Below are positions 25,356 to 37,623 of a stretch of 64,000 nt of DNA, piece by piece (within the stretch, counting starts at the first letter, position 1; the number at the start of each line of letters is the position of its first letter). The notes under the pieces are model-generated. The model was not told the origin of the DNA. It did not search any database and worked only from the letters and a program-made list of their open reading frames with translations. Made by a program: the position numbers and the translations under genes. Origin of the DNA: Rhyacophila brunnea (lineage: Eukaryota; Arthropoda; Insecta; Trichoptera; Rhyacophilidae); contig JAGYXB010001061.1 in NCBI GenBank assembly GCA_022495005.1, positions 248,001-312,000 on the forward strand, in the 5' to 3' direction.

Positions 25356-25421
25356 CTTTTCGGGAATATTCTCTTCATTCAAGGAGTGCGTACGAAGTTT
25401 GTGCGTCAAAAATTTAAGCAT
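25356..25421 (-). CDS. First coding exon of an unrecognised gene (partial)
   Basis: ATG at 25421 begins 22 codons, MLKFLTHKLRTHSLNEENIP then EK, ending at donor AAAAG|GTGTGT, phase 0. The next exon (25011-24954) continues in frame. The upstream sequence (25430-25800) is more GC-balanced and CpG-containing than the surroundings, as expected of a 5' UTR or promoter. I do not recognise the family. The basic, leucine-patterned N-terminus followed by an acidic stretch suggests a cytosolic protein. The remaining exons would lie to the left and were not found. Confidence 0.5.
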
Positions 25422-26550
25422 ATTTCGAGATTGAAACCGGCTGTCACTTCCCGACTAGCGATGACACTTCACACAACGCTACCACCATAAACGTCAAAGT
25501 GGTCGATTAAAATCGAATTTTCATCGAAAATTGCACAATATTCGACGAAAAAGTGTATTCTTCAGAAATAAAATGACTACCGAATCGTTTTAAAAGCCAT
25601 ATTAAACACAATAAATGACATTTCAGACCAAGCAAACAAGGAAACGACGAGTACAACCCACTCCCACGAACACCCGACTACTACTAAATTAATAGTAGCC
25701 TTGCGTACAACACAGTCAGCTGAAGTGGGAATAGTCCACTATTACTATGAAGGTGTGTTCGGCTGCTGTTGTTACTATTTTCATTTCTTATCTCGAACAG
25801 CAAAACATAATTGTGATAAACATGGATTTTAAATTATTTTTTTAGAATTTTTACAGTAAAACCGGCATATTGAAATGTTGTCACGCATCTCAAAAACTCA
25901 TATGAAAATATATTATTGTACTTGGACTAGTCCATAACCCATTGATGACAAAGGACCCGAATACACATAGGACCCGACGTGATTGGTTGAAATCGTCGTA
26001 CTAAATATATTGAATTAGCTGCTACCTCTTCTTTCTTACACGTTGTTCAAGATGAGCTCACTTTTTGAGACGTACGTCTCAGCGAAAACCCTAGGGCTTT
26101 TGTGCAATACGAATACGTGTTCCACGTGAAAGTGAATTAACGTACGTCCTAGCAAGCGTGCGGGCAATGTATGAGCGTTAGAAAAAGAACGGACTAATCC
26201 ACGTTGCCGAAGTTATGTAATACAAAGTTATCTCACAGAATGAAACAATATTAGGTATTTTGCACGGCACTACCTACTTCACTTACAACGTGCGTTGCGT
26301 GAGCTTTTTACATGGCATACTTTACTGTTGATTTTGTCAGAATAATAGGTTGATAATTCCTAATATTCCCATAATATTAATTACTAAAAACTATGAATAC
26401 TTACGAAGGTGGTTGCCACTAATAATAGTTAAACTTTTAATATGTGTTTCTCAAACTATGGGTCTCCTCTTGTGTTCGCAAAATCGCTAGTATTAATAAT
26501 TAATGTGGCGTATTTTTTTTACAAAATATATGATTAAAAATAATATAGGC

Positions 26551-27968
26551 CAGGGATAGCGAACCTATGGCACGCGTGCCACAAGTTCCACGCGAAATGA
26601 TTTTGCATGGCACGCGAATGTTTCATATCGAAGAGAAAAGAAATTACTATTTTATATTTAAGTATATTTAAAAAATGTTTTTTTTTATAAAAATAGTTTT
26701 ACAAATAAATATATGAGACCTACTATGTAATATTAAAAAATAATGACATAGCCATGCGTATTTTCTTCGATTTTTCTTATTACGAACGATGAAATTCACG
26801 CATAAATTACAAATCGCATTGTATAAAAAATAGCAGGCAATTCCTTTTCAAGAATAAAGAATAATCATTACGTTTAATGTAAAGTAAATACACCCGATCC
26901 TCTTTTTGCACGGGGAATACGTTCCAAAGACTACCGTGAAAACAAAACCGTGTAAAAGAAGATAAGGTGCCCATACAAAAATGGTAGATAGGTTCTATTA
27001 CTTAAAATCAACTCAAAATACAAAATTCTTGAACTCAAAAATAAATCGAGTTTATTTATATATAAAAATATGTATACATAAAAATATATAGTTGTCGATT
27101 TAAATTAAATTTAGCACAGATAAATATATTCATTCGGTGTTGCTACTTGACAATAAACGTGCCCGTTTACAGCTATTTTTCGCTGGCGAAAAATCACTCT
27201 CATCGCTGGAAATATTTAATGACGTTGACGCCGAAGTGACTGACTAGTGGCGCCATGTATATACGTAGCGGCATCCAGTAACAACATATGTATGCACCAG
27301 TGGCGTGCGGTCCACTGCAACGCAATTTTTTGATAAATATGTACATACATACATATTTGTATTCTTTTTAGTTTTTTTAAACCGTGTTAAAGCCAAAAAA
27401 TCAGTGTAAATAAAAAGTAATCGCTACTTTTTTTAAACCGTGTAAAAAAAGCCGTTGCAAAAAGAGGATCGGGTGTATACAATTGCATAGCCCTGTCCTA
27501 AGGATCGGGCAATTAAAAATAAACATATTCTTTCAACAAACATTATGAAATTAATTCTCGGCAGTCATTCAAAAACTGCTTGTTACTTTGCCTCAAACAT
27601 AATCTCTAAAAATGGAAAACCGTTCAGTGATGGAGAATATAATATGAAAGAAGAGTGGTTTAAAATGCTTCCATGATCTCTTTGACAATTTTAAAACAAG
27701 GAACAAAATATTCAAAGAATAAAAGATATGCCTTCGGCTAGAAATACGATGAAAGATAGAATATCAAGATTGTATTTTATAAGATATTTTACAATAGAAT
27801 TCTTAAAAATTATTTTTTTAGAAAACTTTTTTTCGCCTTGAAATCTGCTTGGTTACAAACAGAATTCCTAAAAATATATTTTTTCATTTTTCAAAGTCAC
27901 GTCAGACAATCGAAAAATATTATTTGGGAAATTTTGGCACGCGTACGTAAAAAGGTTCGCAAACACTG
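26551..27968 (+). mobile_element. Deleted hAT element with transposase remnant, interrupted by a TA-TSD MITE
   Basis: The left end CAGGGATAGCGAACCTATGG...CACGCGTGCC pairs with the inverted right end CAGTGTTTGCGAACC...CGCGTGCC. Imperfect 8-bp flanks are possible (AATATAGG / AATATCAG). After the nested MITE (26891-27475), 27560-27780 keeps frame pieces of a hAT/ZBED-type transposase: IISKNGKPFSDGEY, MKEEWFKML and MPSARNTMKDRI. Most of the gene is gone. Confidence 0.6.
26891..27475. mobile_element. Mariner-type MITE family C, copy 1, TSD TA
   Basis: The ends CACCCGATCCTCTTTTTGCA and the exact inverse at the right are flanked by TA (26889-26890 and 27476-27477). It is a close relative of 59498-60054. 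Inside lies a hAT-like end fragment (CAGTGGCGTGCGGTCCA). Confidence 0.8.
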
Positions 27969-27974
27969 AATATC

Positions 27975-30240
27975 AGTGGCGCACCCAGGATTTAATATTG
28001 GCGGGGGGGCAATGAGGAGAATGTAAACTAGTCCCGAAGGCTCTTTTTCTTCTTCACAGCCTAATTTCTCGTTTATCGGCCTTTTGTCTATTGCACTCGG
28101 TGTACCTACACCATGGTCCCCACATTCTGAAACGGGCCCTCAGGCTAGGATATTTGGCGGGCCCCCTACCTACCGCTAAGATTAAAAGCAGTGTGAAACA
28201 CTACATTAACGTTTTTCAAATTGTGTTTTAGTTCAAATTAAGAGTACTCATACAGTGAATTATTGGCGATTTTTAATACATCTACTTTAATAATGGAGCT
28301 GTCGAGTATCGACACATAATAACCAAAAAATATATATTGCACAATTATATAATTGAAAATGTTCATGGCCATGAACAGTTTACTATTAAAGCTAATTTAT
28401 GATGTGTGTTTATCTCATATCTGGTCAACCCGACACGCCGGGCCCCCCACAGCCCGGGCCCCCAGGCTAGAGCCCTGTCAGCCCTCCCAGCTATGACCTA
28501 CACTACTCCGGAATTCGGGTGGACATCGAGAATTTTTTGACAGTTCCATTAGGGATTGGGTTCTTCTAAGAAATTCCTCAGAAAGAAGATACTCAGAAGC
28601 GAGGTACCTACATATTTAAATTTTGAATTTCTTTTTTACATGCCCGGAGCGCCGAGATTAAGGCTAGGCCCACACTACGCGGAACGCAAATCAACCAGAT
28701 CAAGACAACCGATCTTCCGCTTAACGTGCCCGAAGACGGCAAATTATTATGTAACAAAATGTATTGGGGTTCCGTCGCGCATCTTCCGCGACGGAATTTC
28801 CGCGTAGTGTGGGCCTAGCCTAAGAGTGCGCCAAATTGTGAAATAAGTACCTTGTATTCAAGCAAATTATTTTCGGAAACAGTGATACTTATCATATAAT
28901 TATATTTGCTTACATCCCGCCGGATTTAAATAATGTGGAAATAACATAAAACCCTCCCCACAAGTATAAAGTTTCGGTCACCTGCTTTTATTTCAGGTTT
29001 GGTTTTTTGGTATTTGAAATTGTTTTTGTATTCTACAGTGCATTTTAAGATGCCCCCACCCCACCTGCTTGGAGTTGGTTACCTCCTTGAACGAACTAAG
29101 TGCATACTAGCTTATCTAACTAACTTAGGTTTGATATTTTACAATCAATTGACTAATTATTTACAAATCATTGACAATTATGCCGCATCAATAGGTACTA
29201 TCGATTTAGGATCAAACCACACAGCGCTGCAAATTCGCGGAAACTGTGGTAGGTAGTTACTACAATGCCGAACCTACCTGATTTCTGAATAACAAAAAAA
29301 ATCGGGGATCTTCGAATTTTTTGTTCAACTTTAGTTGACCTACATTTAAAAAACACTAAATCTGATAATGATACCCAAACACAATAAATATATTACGTAT
29401 GTGAACTTAGCATTATGTTTTGTAAAACGAATGTATTTTTTGTTACTGCCCCGGGCGCTAAAATACTTTGCTGTGCCTCTGGACACAGGTCGTCAAACTT
29501 TATAAAATATAATAACTATATTATAAGGAACAAAATAAAATACGAACTTTTCATTTTTTCATTCTTATGACGTTGAAGGGTGTCGTGAGACGAAAATGTT
29601 TGAAAACCATTGATGGTTTTGGGAGTGCTTATATTTTGTCAGAAGGCCCGTATCTATAGTCTAATTAAGGCCCCTATTTTTTCATTTTTCCTCTTTTTCA
29701 TGTCGAATTACTGTTTATTGTGTTGGTTTCCAACCTTTTACGGATTGCGACCCGTTTCACGATAGCTTATTTATGGGGAGAGGCATGCCAGCAGAGAACC
29801 TAGCGGAAAAATACGAAGCTTGCAATTTGAGATTTTTTTTGATAATTTACAATAATTTCAACTGTATATTTTTCACTGTATGTTTCAATATGTATCTGAA
29901 AACATTAAAAAGATTATTTTTTTTTTTAATTCAAAGATAAACTTACAATTGTAAAAAAATGTGAATTCGTTGCAGGGTCATTACATCACATCTTATTATT
30001 ACATTATACCTATATTATGGTCATATTTATTATTAAAATTTAGTTAAGTTTTCAATTTTTGACCGTAGATTTTTGAGTAATTCATCGTTTTAATAGTTTT
30101 TATATTTATTTTAAAAAACATCGATTTTTATAAAAATTTAAATGTGTATAACTTGAAATCCTTTTTATTTATATCAAATCGAGTTTCAATATCATATTCA
30201 GAATATAATACAATAAATATTTTCTTGCAAATTTATTATT
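27975..30240. other. Old transposon debris
   Basis: Starts with CAGTGGCGCACCCAGGATTT, a hAT-type end. Further hAT-end-like scraps occur (CAGGTCGTCAAACTTT near 29490; TTTCCAACCTTTTACGGATT near 29728), and GGGCCC-rich pieces lie at 28130-28490. Apart from the Harbinger-type MITE at 28662, no element could be bounded. Confidence 0.4.
28662..28820. mobile_element. Harbinger-type palindromic MITE, TSD TAA
   Basis: A 159-bp element with ends GGCTAGGCCCACACTACGCG and its exact inverse, flanked by TAA at 28659-28661 and 28821-28823. It is GC-rich relative to its surroundings. An internal inverted pair (ATCTTCCGC / GCGGAAGAT-like) adds a second stem. Confidence 0.8.
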
Positions 30241-30248
30241 ATACTTCA

Positions 30249-30541
30249 GCGGGTCTATTCTATACAAAAGGCGACTATCGACCGCTAAAGTGATAGTATT
30301 TATTACATATTATTTTGTATTGAGGTATTATAATTGTTACAATAAGTTAACCGTCTAAACTGTCTATCTCGCTCTAAATTTTATCACACCCAAGAGAGGT
30401 GCTGTTAAAATATAGCATTTATTGCAACAATTACAACCAGCTTATTGTAATTGTTACAATAAGTGCTAATACTTTGATACAAACCTACCCTAGTTAGATA
30501 ATATTTATCACTTTAGCGGTCGATAAGTATAGAATAGACCC
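30249..30541. mobile_element. TIR element, ends GGGTCTATTCTATAC
   Basis: GGGTCTATTCTATAC plus TATCGACCGCTAAAGTGATA at the left is repeated inverted at the right (TATCACTTTAGCGGTCGATA, GTATAGAATAGACCC). About 290 bp with an internal TAATTGTTACAATAAG repeat. Target duplication not clear. Confidence 0.6.
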
Positions 30542-30686
30542 ACAGGACATCTTTCGTTTCCGAAGCTTGTGAATCCAGATGACAATATTATTAAGAGCTG
30601 TCATCATATTTTACATTTTGGGAAGAAGACTAGGTAGAACTGGACACCTACTAAATACCTATTCACTTTTCTTGACATGTCTATAA

Positions 30687-31043
30687 GCGTCAATTACATT
30701 GACCTACTTTACGAGCTGTTTGTTGGCGAATTTACAATTTGCCTGTAAAGTCGCCCAGTGTAATCATCGAACAAGCTAACAAGCAGATTGTAAACACTAT
30801 CGAGAAAAGTTGAAAGCCGGTCAACTTTACACGCTACACGCCGGCGTGTGGGCCTACTGCGTCTGCGCAGTAGCAACCTCCCGGTAAAAAAACGAACTAC
30901 ATTCTGTCAAAATAGTCGCTGGCTTGTGGCTTCTCAACGAATGAAAAGTTTTGTGTGTCATCATCATAATCGCAGTAGCTGAATCGCTCGCTATTAAATT
31001 CGCCAACAAACAATTCATAAAGTAGCTCAATGTAATTCGACAC
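30687..31043 (+). repeat. TIR family A, copy 3
   Basis: The left end GCGTCAATTACATTGACC and the right end TGTAATTCGACAC flank the shared interior (GCCCAGTGTAATCATCGAAC, GTCTGCGCAGTAG). Intact length, about 357 bp. Confidence 0.75.
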
Positions 31044-31679
31044 TTTTCTGTAAATTCTGTGAAGGTTTATTCAAATGCATTGGATGTAGTTTATTGATAA
31101 ATATTTTGTTACACTTCACTGGTCTGTTTCATTATTGCCAAATATTGATATATTGAACACAATAATACAATATGTAATATTTAGTCAACATAATTAACCG
31201 GTATCAATTTCCCGAGTTTCGAATTCTGGTATTCAGTGGCAAAAATTCAAATCCATGGTGTTTTCAAGAGCTGTAGAGTCTGTGCTATATAAAAAATAAA
31301 AGTACTTACTCTTAATAATTGCCTTGCGAGTGTCACATATTATGATGCACATTCATAAATTATGTCCAAAAAGAAAAATGTAAATGCATTTTATATTATG
31401 AAATTCCATTCAAAGAAAGTTGACCCATGGGTTAGGAAGCCGTGGCCTAATGTGTAGCATTTTATTTTCCATAATATTATTGAAAAAAAAAGTAATGGGT
31501 AGGTAGGTACTAAATTACTTAATGCACCTATTGAAATCCAACCGGATTCTCATTGGCAACACACCTATACTCTTAAATCAATATTTAAAATATTATTATA
31601 CATTAGGACATAATTGGATGAAATATTTTTTTTACCATGTTCGATCTTAAGAAAATCGTATAGGCCTTCACACAGTGGA

Positions 31680-31775
31680 TGTTGTATTAACAGATTTTTG
31701 TTTTTATGAGAAATGGATGTTAGTTAACCATTTGCTCAACCCAATAAGTCAAACTTCTTTTGTTATTATGGTCTA
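31680..31775 (-). repeat. SINE body fragment
   Basis: The reverse strand has TTGAGCAAATGGTTAACTAA, CATCCATTTCTCATAAAAAC and CTGTTAATACAACATCC, matching the SINE body but without the tRNA-like head next to it. A separate head-like piece (GGTTTTGAATCCCGGGTCTG) lies on the plus strand near 32250. Confidence 0.5.
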
Positions 31776-31829
31776 TCTATCTCAAAGTCAAATTATTTTT
31801 TCCACGAGATGGAGCGATAACTTTGCTGA

Positions 31830-31850
31830 TATATATATATATATATAAAG
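31830..31850. repeat. (AT)n microsatellite
   Basis: About nine AT dinucleotides followed by AAAGAGAG. A short (ACTC)n run (CTCACTCACTCACTCAC) lies at about 32133-32150. Confidence 0.8.
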
Positions 31851-32572
31851 AGAGTGTGTATTATTCAACTATACTATATAAGGCACAGTAGAACCTCAAT
31901 TTCAACTATGAAACGTTGTACCATCATGTTGCTTCTCAGTACGGCTGCTAAATTTAAACACAACATAGTTATCCATATTTTCTACTAAATTAACTAAAAA
32001 TAATTAGCACTAACTTTATATTTAAGACAAAAACAATAAATTTCAGCAATACATGCTCGCAGTTTTTGAATGAATGGAGTCATTCAAACCAATATTTTAC
32101 CAGCGACATGTACAAAAAATATTTAATTCAGCTCACTCACTCACTCACTCGCACTTATGGTTCGTTTTTGTTCAGACCTTGGTCCTAACACACATTGAAA
32201 AATAATATATGATTTGACGCTCATGATAGACAAGTGGTAATGTATCGGTTTTGAATCCCGGGTCTGACAAAACAATATTGTGTAGAGTAAAAATACAATA
32301 AAATGCATTTTTGACACAAAAGGAAACTATCTAGGTTTTTAATTTAGACAGCAGAAAGATGTCATATAGAAGATGGAGCCTTCGATGGTTTCAATTCACT
32401 AACTTTAGTACCAAAAACTCCAGTGTTGGATCAAACAGAATAATGCCTATTGTAGAGAGACCAAAATTACACACATTTGTGACAATTAAAAAAATGATTT
32501 TCTTTTATTAAATTGAAAAGGGGTGTTAACATTAATTTATAAAATACAATGTAAAAAAACAGGCTCCATCTT

Positions 32573-33022
32573 AGGGCTGTCTCAGACTCTGCGGGGTCCC
32601 GCACCCTAGGTGACTTTGGGGGTCACAAAAAAAAGAAATGAAGAAAAAAAGATTTTTTAATTAAATAAACAGCAATTGAGTGTATAGCAACGGTAAAAAT
32701 GCAGGGGCTTCTGCGGTAGAATAATAATTAGAGTACGAAATTGTATTGTTAGATGAATAGAGGCGGTTTATCTGTTTCATCTGTTATTAATAATTAATAC
32801 ATAATATTCTGATTGATACTGAGAAGCTAGAAATTTAAATTTTTAAATAATATAAATGAATATATTATCATCTGTAGGTATTGGTTTACATAAGTAGTTT
32901 TGTTATATATTATAATTATTTCCAAGTAAATTCCCAAATATTCATTCGGAGTAGTAGGCCCGGTACCCAGGGGCTCACACACATGCTCCAATTGGACCCT
33001 GCATTCGCTAGGACTGGCCCTA
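32573..33022. mobile_element. Degenerate TIR element, ends TTAGGGCTG / CAGTCCTAG-type
   Basis: TTAGGGCTGTCTCAGACTCT with GGGGTCC at the left resembles the inverse of GGACCCTGCATTCGCTAGGA with CTGGCCCTAA at the right. About 450 bp, AT-rich interior. Weak support. Confidence 0.4.
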
Positions 33023-34027
33023 ATAAATTTGATAGATATATTTTAATAAAATTCATTTAATTAAAAGATATTGCATTATTAGTATGATGTATATAGTTTT
33101 ATTTTCATTCGATTTATATAATTGGCAGAAATAATAGGTTTTCACCGTTTACTGTAAAAATTGTACCAAATCATCTTAAACCAGCGTATTCCAAGCCATG
33201 CCGCAAAGCAATGAACAGTGTTAAAGGGATTGTGAAAACAAAAAGATTTTGACACAATAAAACACCTTTCAAATCTTAACAGATAGAGCATGGTAAATTC
33301 CTTAATACAAAATGAAGCACAAAGAGTTAGGAGAATTCTGCTGCAAATGTTAGGTGCATTTTTTACAGTAAATTCAGTGATTTTCTACATAGTATTAACA
33401 AAATTAAATATCAATAATTATAATCATCTATTCAGTATAAAAACAGGTTAGTATATTCATAGATCTACAAATGGTCAGTGTGACATAATATTTTAACAGT
33501 AATATTAATATAGGTAGGTACAAATCTTTCTAAAATTTACTTTCATTTTATTAAAAAGTATATACTTAAGTATAAAAAAACATTAAACTGAAGCTCTGCA
33601 AGCAGTAGTTTTTCTCCAAGTGCCACAGATAATAATATTAGGTATATTATACCTATAACTACTACTACCACATAAAAATATTATATTATAATTAAAACAT
33701 ACACATTTACAGACACAACTCCAACTAAAAGAGATTATCCATGACAAAAAAATTACCTTCTGTCTACCAATACGCATTACAGCATGAAATGCAATATGTA
33801 TATACATATCCAATAGAAATATATTTGCATTGACACACAGTTTGTTAATAAAAATAAAAAAAATTAACATCAATATACATTATGTCATAATTTCACATAA
33901 AATCTATATTTATGATTCCAGTACCTATTTATTATCAATCGATTAACTTATTGAATTATTGTTATTATCTTGTCAGTGTAAAATTGCACATTGAATGATT
34001 GATGCAATGACTTTATACAAACGTTGT

Positions 34028-35852
34028 CAGTGACATTCCATGGAGGCAGGCATGTTATGTGTTACATAGGGGTGACAAATTAAAAAGGACGGCGAATGAA
34101 GGAAGACAAAAAACAAATATATATAGTAGACGATGCTGTTGCTTCATTAGAAAGTATCGACATCTTACTTTCAAAAATCAAAAGTGCTTCCAAACCTGTC
34201 AACGCCTCAGACGTTCACGTTGGTACCTAAAACCAACACTGTTGTAGGTAGGTTGTAGTAGGTTTCGTGGAAATGCTCCAATGGTGTGCATGTTAATTTA
34301 ATGATTTTTGGTTTATTTGTCTGTTTAAGATAAGATAAGATAACCTAATGTAACCTAACCTGACCCAACGATTTTGCTGACAATTTGGAACAAAAAATGA
34401 AAAGTGACAGCATTCTAAGTCTGCTTAAGGGGGGACATGCTCGTCGAAGGTCAAAATTGAGTTTTTATTGTATTTTCAAACCATGATCCTGGACACTCCT
34501 TAAACGTTGTAGACAATCTATTTATATAATTTTGAAGCCTTATTATCCTTTATAGTTATTTTAAACATTTGATGACTGCATAAAGTATTTTTGTTACATA
34601 AAATAGTATTCTTTTAAACCTCTCGCTCTAATGTTTTAGAATATAGTCATATTTCGGTACATAACTGTGCAGTGGTGTTAAGATTTTTTACATTTATTAA
34701 TTTTTAAACGCATTTATAAAACCATTAGTATAATTTATTACGAGATAATTTTTGTAAAATATTCACGATAAAAAATTATATTGATAATCTCTGTGATCCC
34801 AAATTTGACAAGAATTAGGCATTTTATTATTCAAAAAATCGGCAAGATTTATACATTTGAAGATGATTCTAATGATACTTATTATAAGTTATGTCTTTGA
34901 ACATTCAAGTTTAATAAACATCTTATGAATAATGATTGCTTTATAATAATTATTGACCTAAGAATAAGGTAGTGTTTTTTTGAAATACGCCATTTCTTTT
35001 GTCATTCCCCAGTGGTTAAGCTACAACATACGGCCGTAGCCATAAATTGACAAACTATAATTGAAGTAGGGAGTAAAATGATATTGACGCGCGTGTTTGA
35101 ACATGTACCGTTTAAAAAAAAATTAAAAAAATTCAGTTAGGTACATGTTCAAACACGCGCGTTAACATAATTTTACTCCCTACTTTAATTATAGTTTGTC
35201 AATTTATGGCTACGGCCGTATGTTGTAGCTTAACCACTTGGGAATGACAAAAGAAATGGCGTATTTCAAAAAAACACTACCTTATTCTTAGGTCAATATT
35301 TATTAAAAAGCAATCATTATTCATAAGATATTTATCACATTTGAATGGTCAAAAACATAGCTTATAATAAGTATCTTTAGAATCATCTTTAAATGTGTTA
35401 ATCTTGCCGATTTTTGAATAATAAAATGCCTAATTCTTGTCAAATTTGGGATCACAGAGATTATCAATATAATTTTTTATCGTGAATATTTTACAAAAAT
35501 TATCTCGTCATAAATTATACTAATGGTTTTATAAATGCGTTTAAAAATTAATAAATGTAAAAAATCTTAACACTACTGCACAGTTATGTACCGAAATATG
35601 ACTATATTCTAAAACATTAGAGCGAGAGGTTTAAAGGAATACTATTTTATGTAACAAAAATACTTTATGCAGTCATCAAATGTCTAAAATAACTATAAAG
35701 GATAATAAGGCTTCAAAATTATATAAATATATTATCTAAAACGTTTAAGGAGTGTCCAGAATCATGGTTTGAAATTACAATAAAAACTCAATTTTGACCT
35801 TCGACGAGCATGTCCCCCCTTAAGGGTGACAATTTGCCTAGGGACGTCACTG
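34028..35852. mobile_element. hAT-like non-autonomous element carrying a nested piggyBac-type foldback
   Basis: The ends read CAGTGACATTCC and, inverted, CAGTGACGTCCC. The flanks AACGTTGT (34020-34027) and AACGTTAT (35853-35860) are an 8-bp duplication with one mismatch. The left part shares segments with the uninterrupted relative at 18267-18519 (GGCGGCATTCTAAGTCTRCTTAA-type sequence). About 430 bp belong to this element; the rest is the nested insertion at 34429-35819. Confidence 0.7.
34429..35819. mobile_element. piggyBac-type foldback element, 680-bp inverted arms, TTAA TSD
   Basis: The left arm (34429-35108) and right arm (35141-35819) are near-perfect reverse complements separated by a 32-bp A-rich spacer. 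The ends are GGGGGGACATGCTCGTCG and its complement. TTAA flanks both sides (34425-34428 and 35820-35823). No coding frame is evident. The near-identity of the arms suggests a recent origin or ongoing gene conversion. If transcribed it would make a long double-stranded hairpin. Confidence 0.85.
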
Positions 35853-35959
35853 AACGTTATATTGATGAATATATTATTGGAAAAAACTGAGAAGAATTTT
35901 TATAGCCATTGAAGATAAAGACAACTGATGGATGAGGTAAAATTTAGACTTCCATCACT

Positions 35960-36060
35960 ATTAGCGGAGCCAAGAATAATGGAATCTGTTTATGTGTGAC
36001 GCTTACGATGGGCTGGTCATGCCATAAAAAGTATGGAGGAAATGCAGTCCCCAAAATACT
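35960..36060 (+). pseudogene. Short LINE C-terminal fragment
   Basis: After the hAT-like element, the plus frame near 36000 reads RLRWAGHAIKSMEEM, matching the RRL.W.GHV.RM motif common near the C-terminus of insect LINE ORF2. Only about 35 codons are recognisable and upstream stops are present. It may be related to the fragment at 3576. Confidence 0.45.
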
Positions 36061-37096
36061 AATTACAACTTAGCAATAAGATGATTAAAAAATTAAAACC
36101 CTGGTAATAGAACCTGCTAGAGAAAATATGGATATTAAAATCTTTAGCTAAAATTAGTATTTTTGCAGTACGACACTTTCGAAAAAAACTGCTGAAAACC
36201 ATAACATCAGTTAAGGATTATCACAGCATTTAAACAAATATAGTATGAAGTTAAACTATTGGTTGTTTTTTATAAAGAACGACTGAATATAAAATTCAAC
36301 AGACTTACATTGTCTCTACCACTGAAAGGGATAGTAAACCAGACATGTAATAACTTATCAGTGATTCTTTATTAAAGACAACATTTAGTATAAAATTTTC
36401 AAATAAATACCACACCTAACACAATATTCTAATATAGAAGTACATAAAACCTTTTTATTAGGAAATAAACTTTTAGATTATTGTTTCACTGGGTGTCACT
36501 ATTATGAACTGGGGTAGGTATGAGATCTCTAATACAATGATAAATAACACAATTTAACTAATATATTTATGGGTGCCTACTTAGGTTTGCTAATGGAATA
36601 AAATGGTACAACATTTAAACCCAATAGAAAATGCAACAGTATACATAAAATATTTATTACAAACTAACACCCGCGTTAACATGTGGCGATTTTTGTCATT
36701 CAGCTATATTATGTTCAACAGATAGTCGTAATCGAGATGCCATCAAGTGAATATGTTAGTTAGTGCGTCGAGACAAGTTTGATGTGCCTATGTGAGTTGT
36801 TAACACTCTGGCTACTTGCGTAGACAACCAGTTGACTTGAATGTCGACTGACTAAAAGTAGAAAGGACCACAACTTTGTTCAATTCAATTTGCAGTTCAT
36901 CAACTTTGTTAGCATGTGGTTCCCACTTATCAATTGACTGTCATTCGACAAACTATTGAATATCAAGAATCGCCACGTGAGAACACGGCATAACAATCAG
37001 ATATAGAATATCTATAAGTATTAACTAGAGTAATATTGTGAATAGCAATTGCCAAAACAAGTTTTTATTTAAACAGGTACATACAATAATGAAATA

Positions 37097-37623
37097 CAGT
37101 CGAACTTGGTTATTACGATCACGGAAATAGCGAGATCGAGGATGTAATGAGGAAACATTAGTTGACATTTTAGATTATGATTTTCTCTATACATTTATTC
37201 ACTTTTATAATGAGCTTCTTCTCGGGTATACCGAGCAAAACTGTTAATGTGTCGATCGTTTAAAACAACATTTTCGACCCTAAGCAATAAAATCCGACCG
37301 GGCAGTTAACTAGACCGATGTCGCCGGGATCACATTACGTTTATGACATTAGTTAAGTGTCCAAGTACCTAATTGGTGTTTTCGCTGACAACATTGAAAA
37401 AGTATCTACGCATATGGTTGAAATTGCATGTAAAAAAAATAAACAATTTCTTTTGTAGTTTATGAATGCCATGCTTGTTTCGAGGATTTTTACGATGGTT
37501 TTCAGATTTTTTATGTTCTATGCTTAAATAGAATGTGGTGCAAAAAATGTTATATAACGAATAATGCTTATAACGAGAAAATTCAGTCGGTCCCATCTTC
37601 CTCGTAATAACCATGTTCGACTG
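37097..37623. mobile_element. Non-autonomous pogo-like element, TIR CAGTCGAACTTGGTTATTAC
   Basis: The left end CAGTCGAACTTGGTTATTAC and the inverted right end CAGTCGAACATGGTTATTAC differ at one base. TA flanks at 37095-37096 and 37624-37625. It is 527 bp. A 81-codon minus frame inside has no family resemblance I recognise. Confidence 0.75.

Noticed and set aside
28556..28807. 83-codon plus-strand frame
   Set aside because: Most of it lies within the palindromic MITE at 28662-28820; open reading is a by-product of GC-rich arms.
33583..33873. 96-codon minus-strand frame
   Set aside because: Low-complexity, Cys/Phe/Ile-rich translation typical of AT-rich non-coding DNA.
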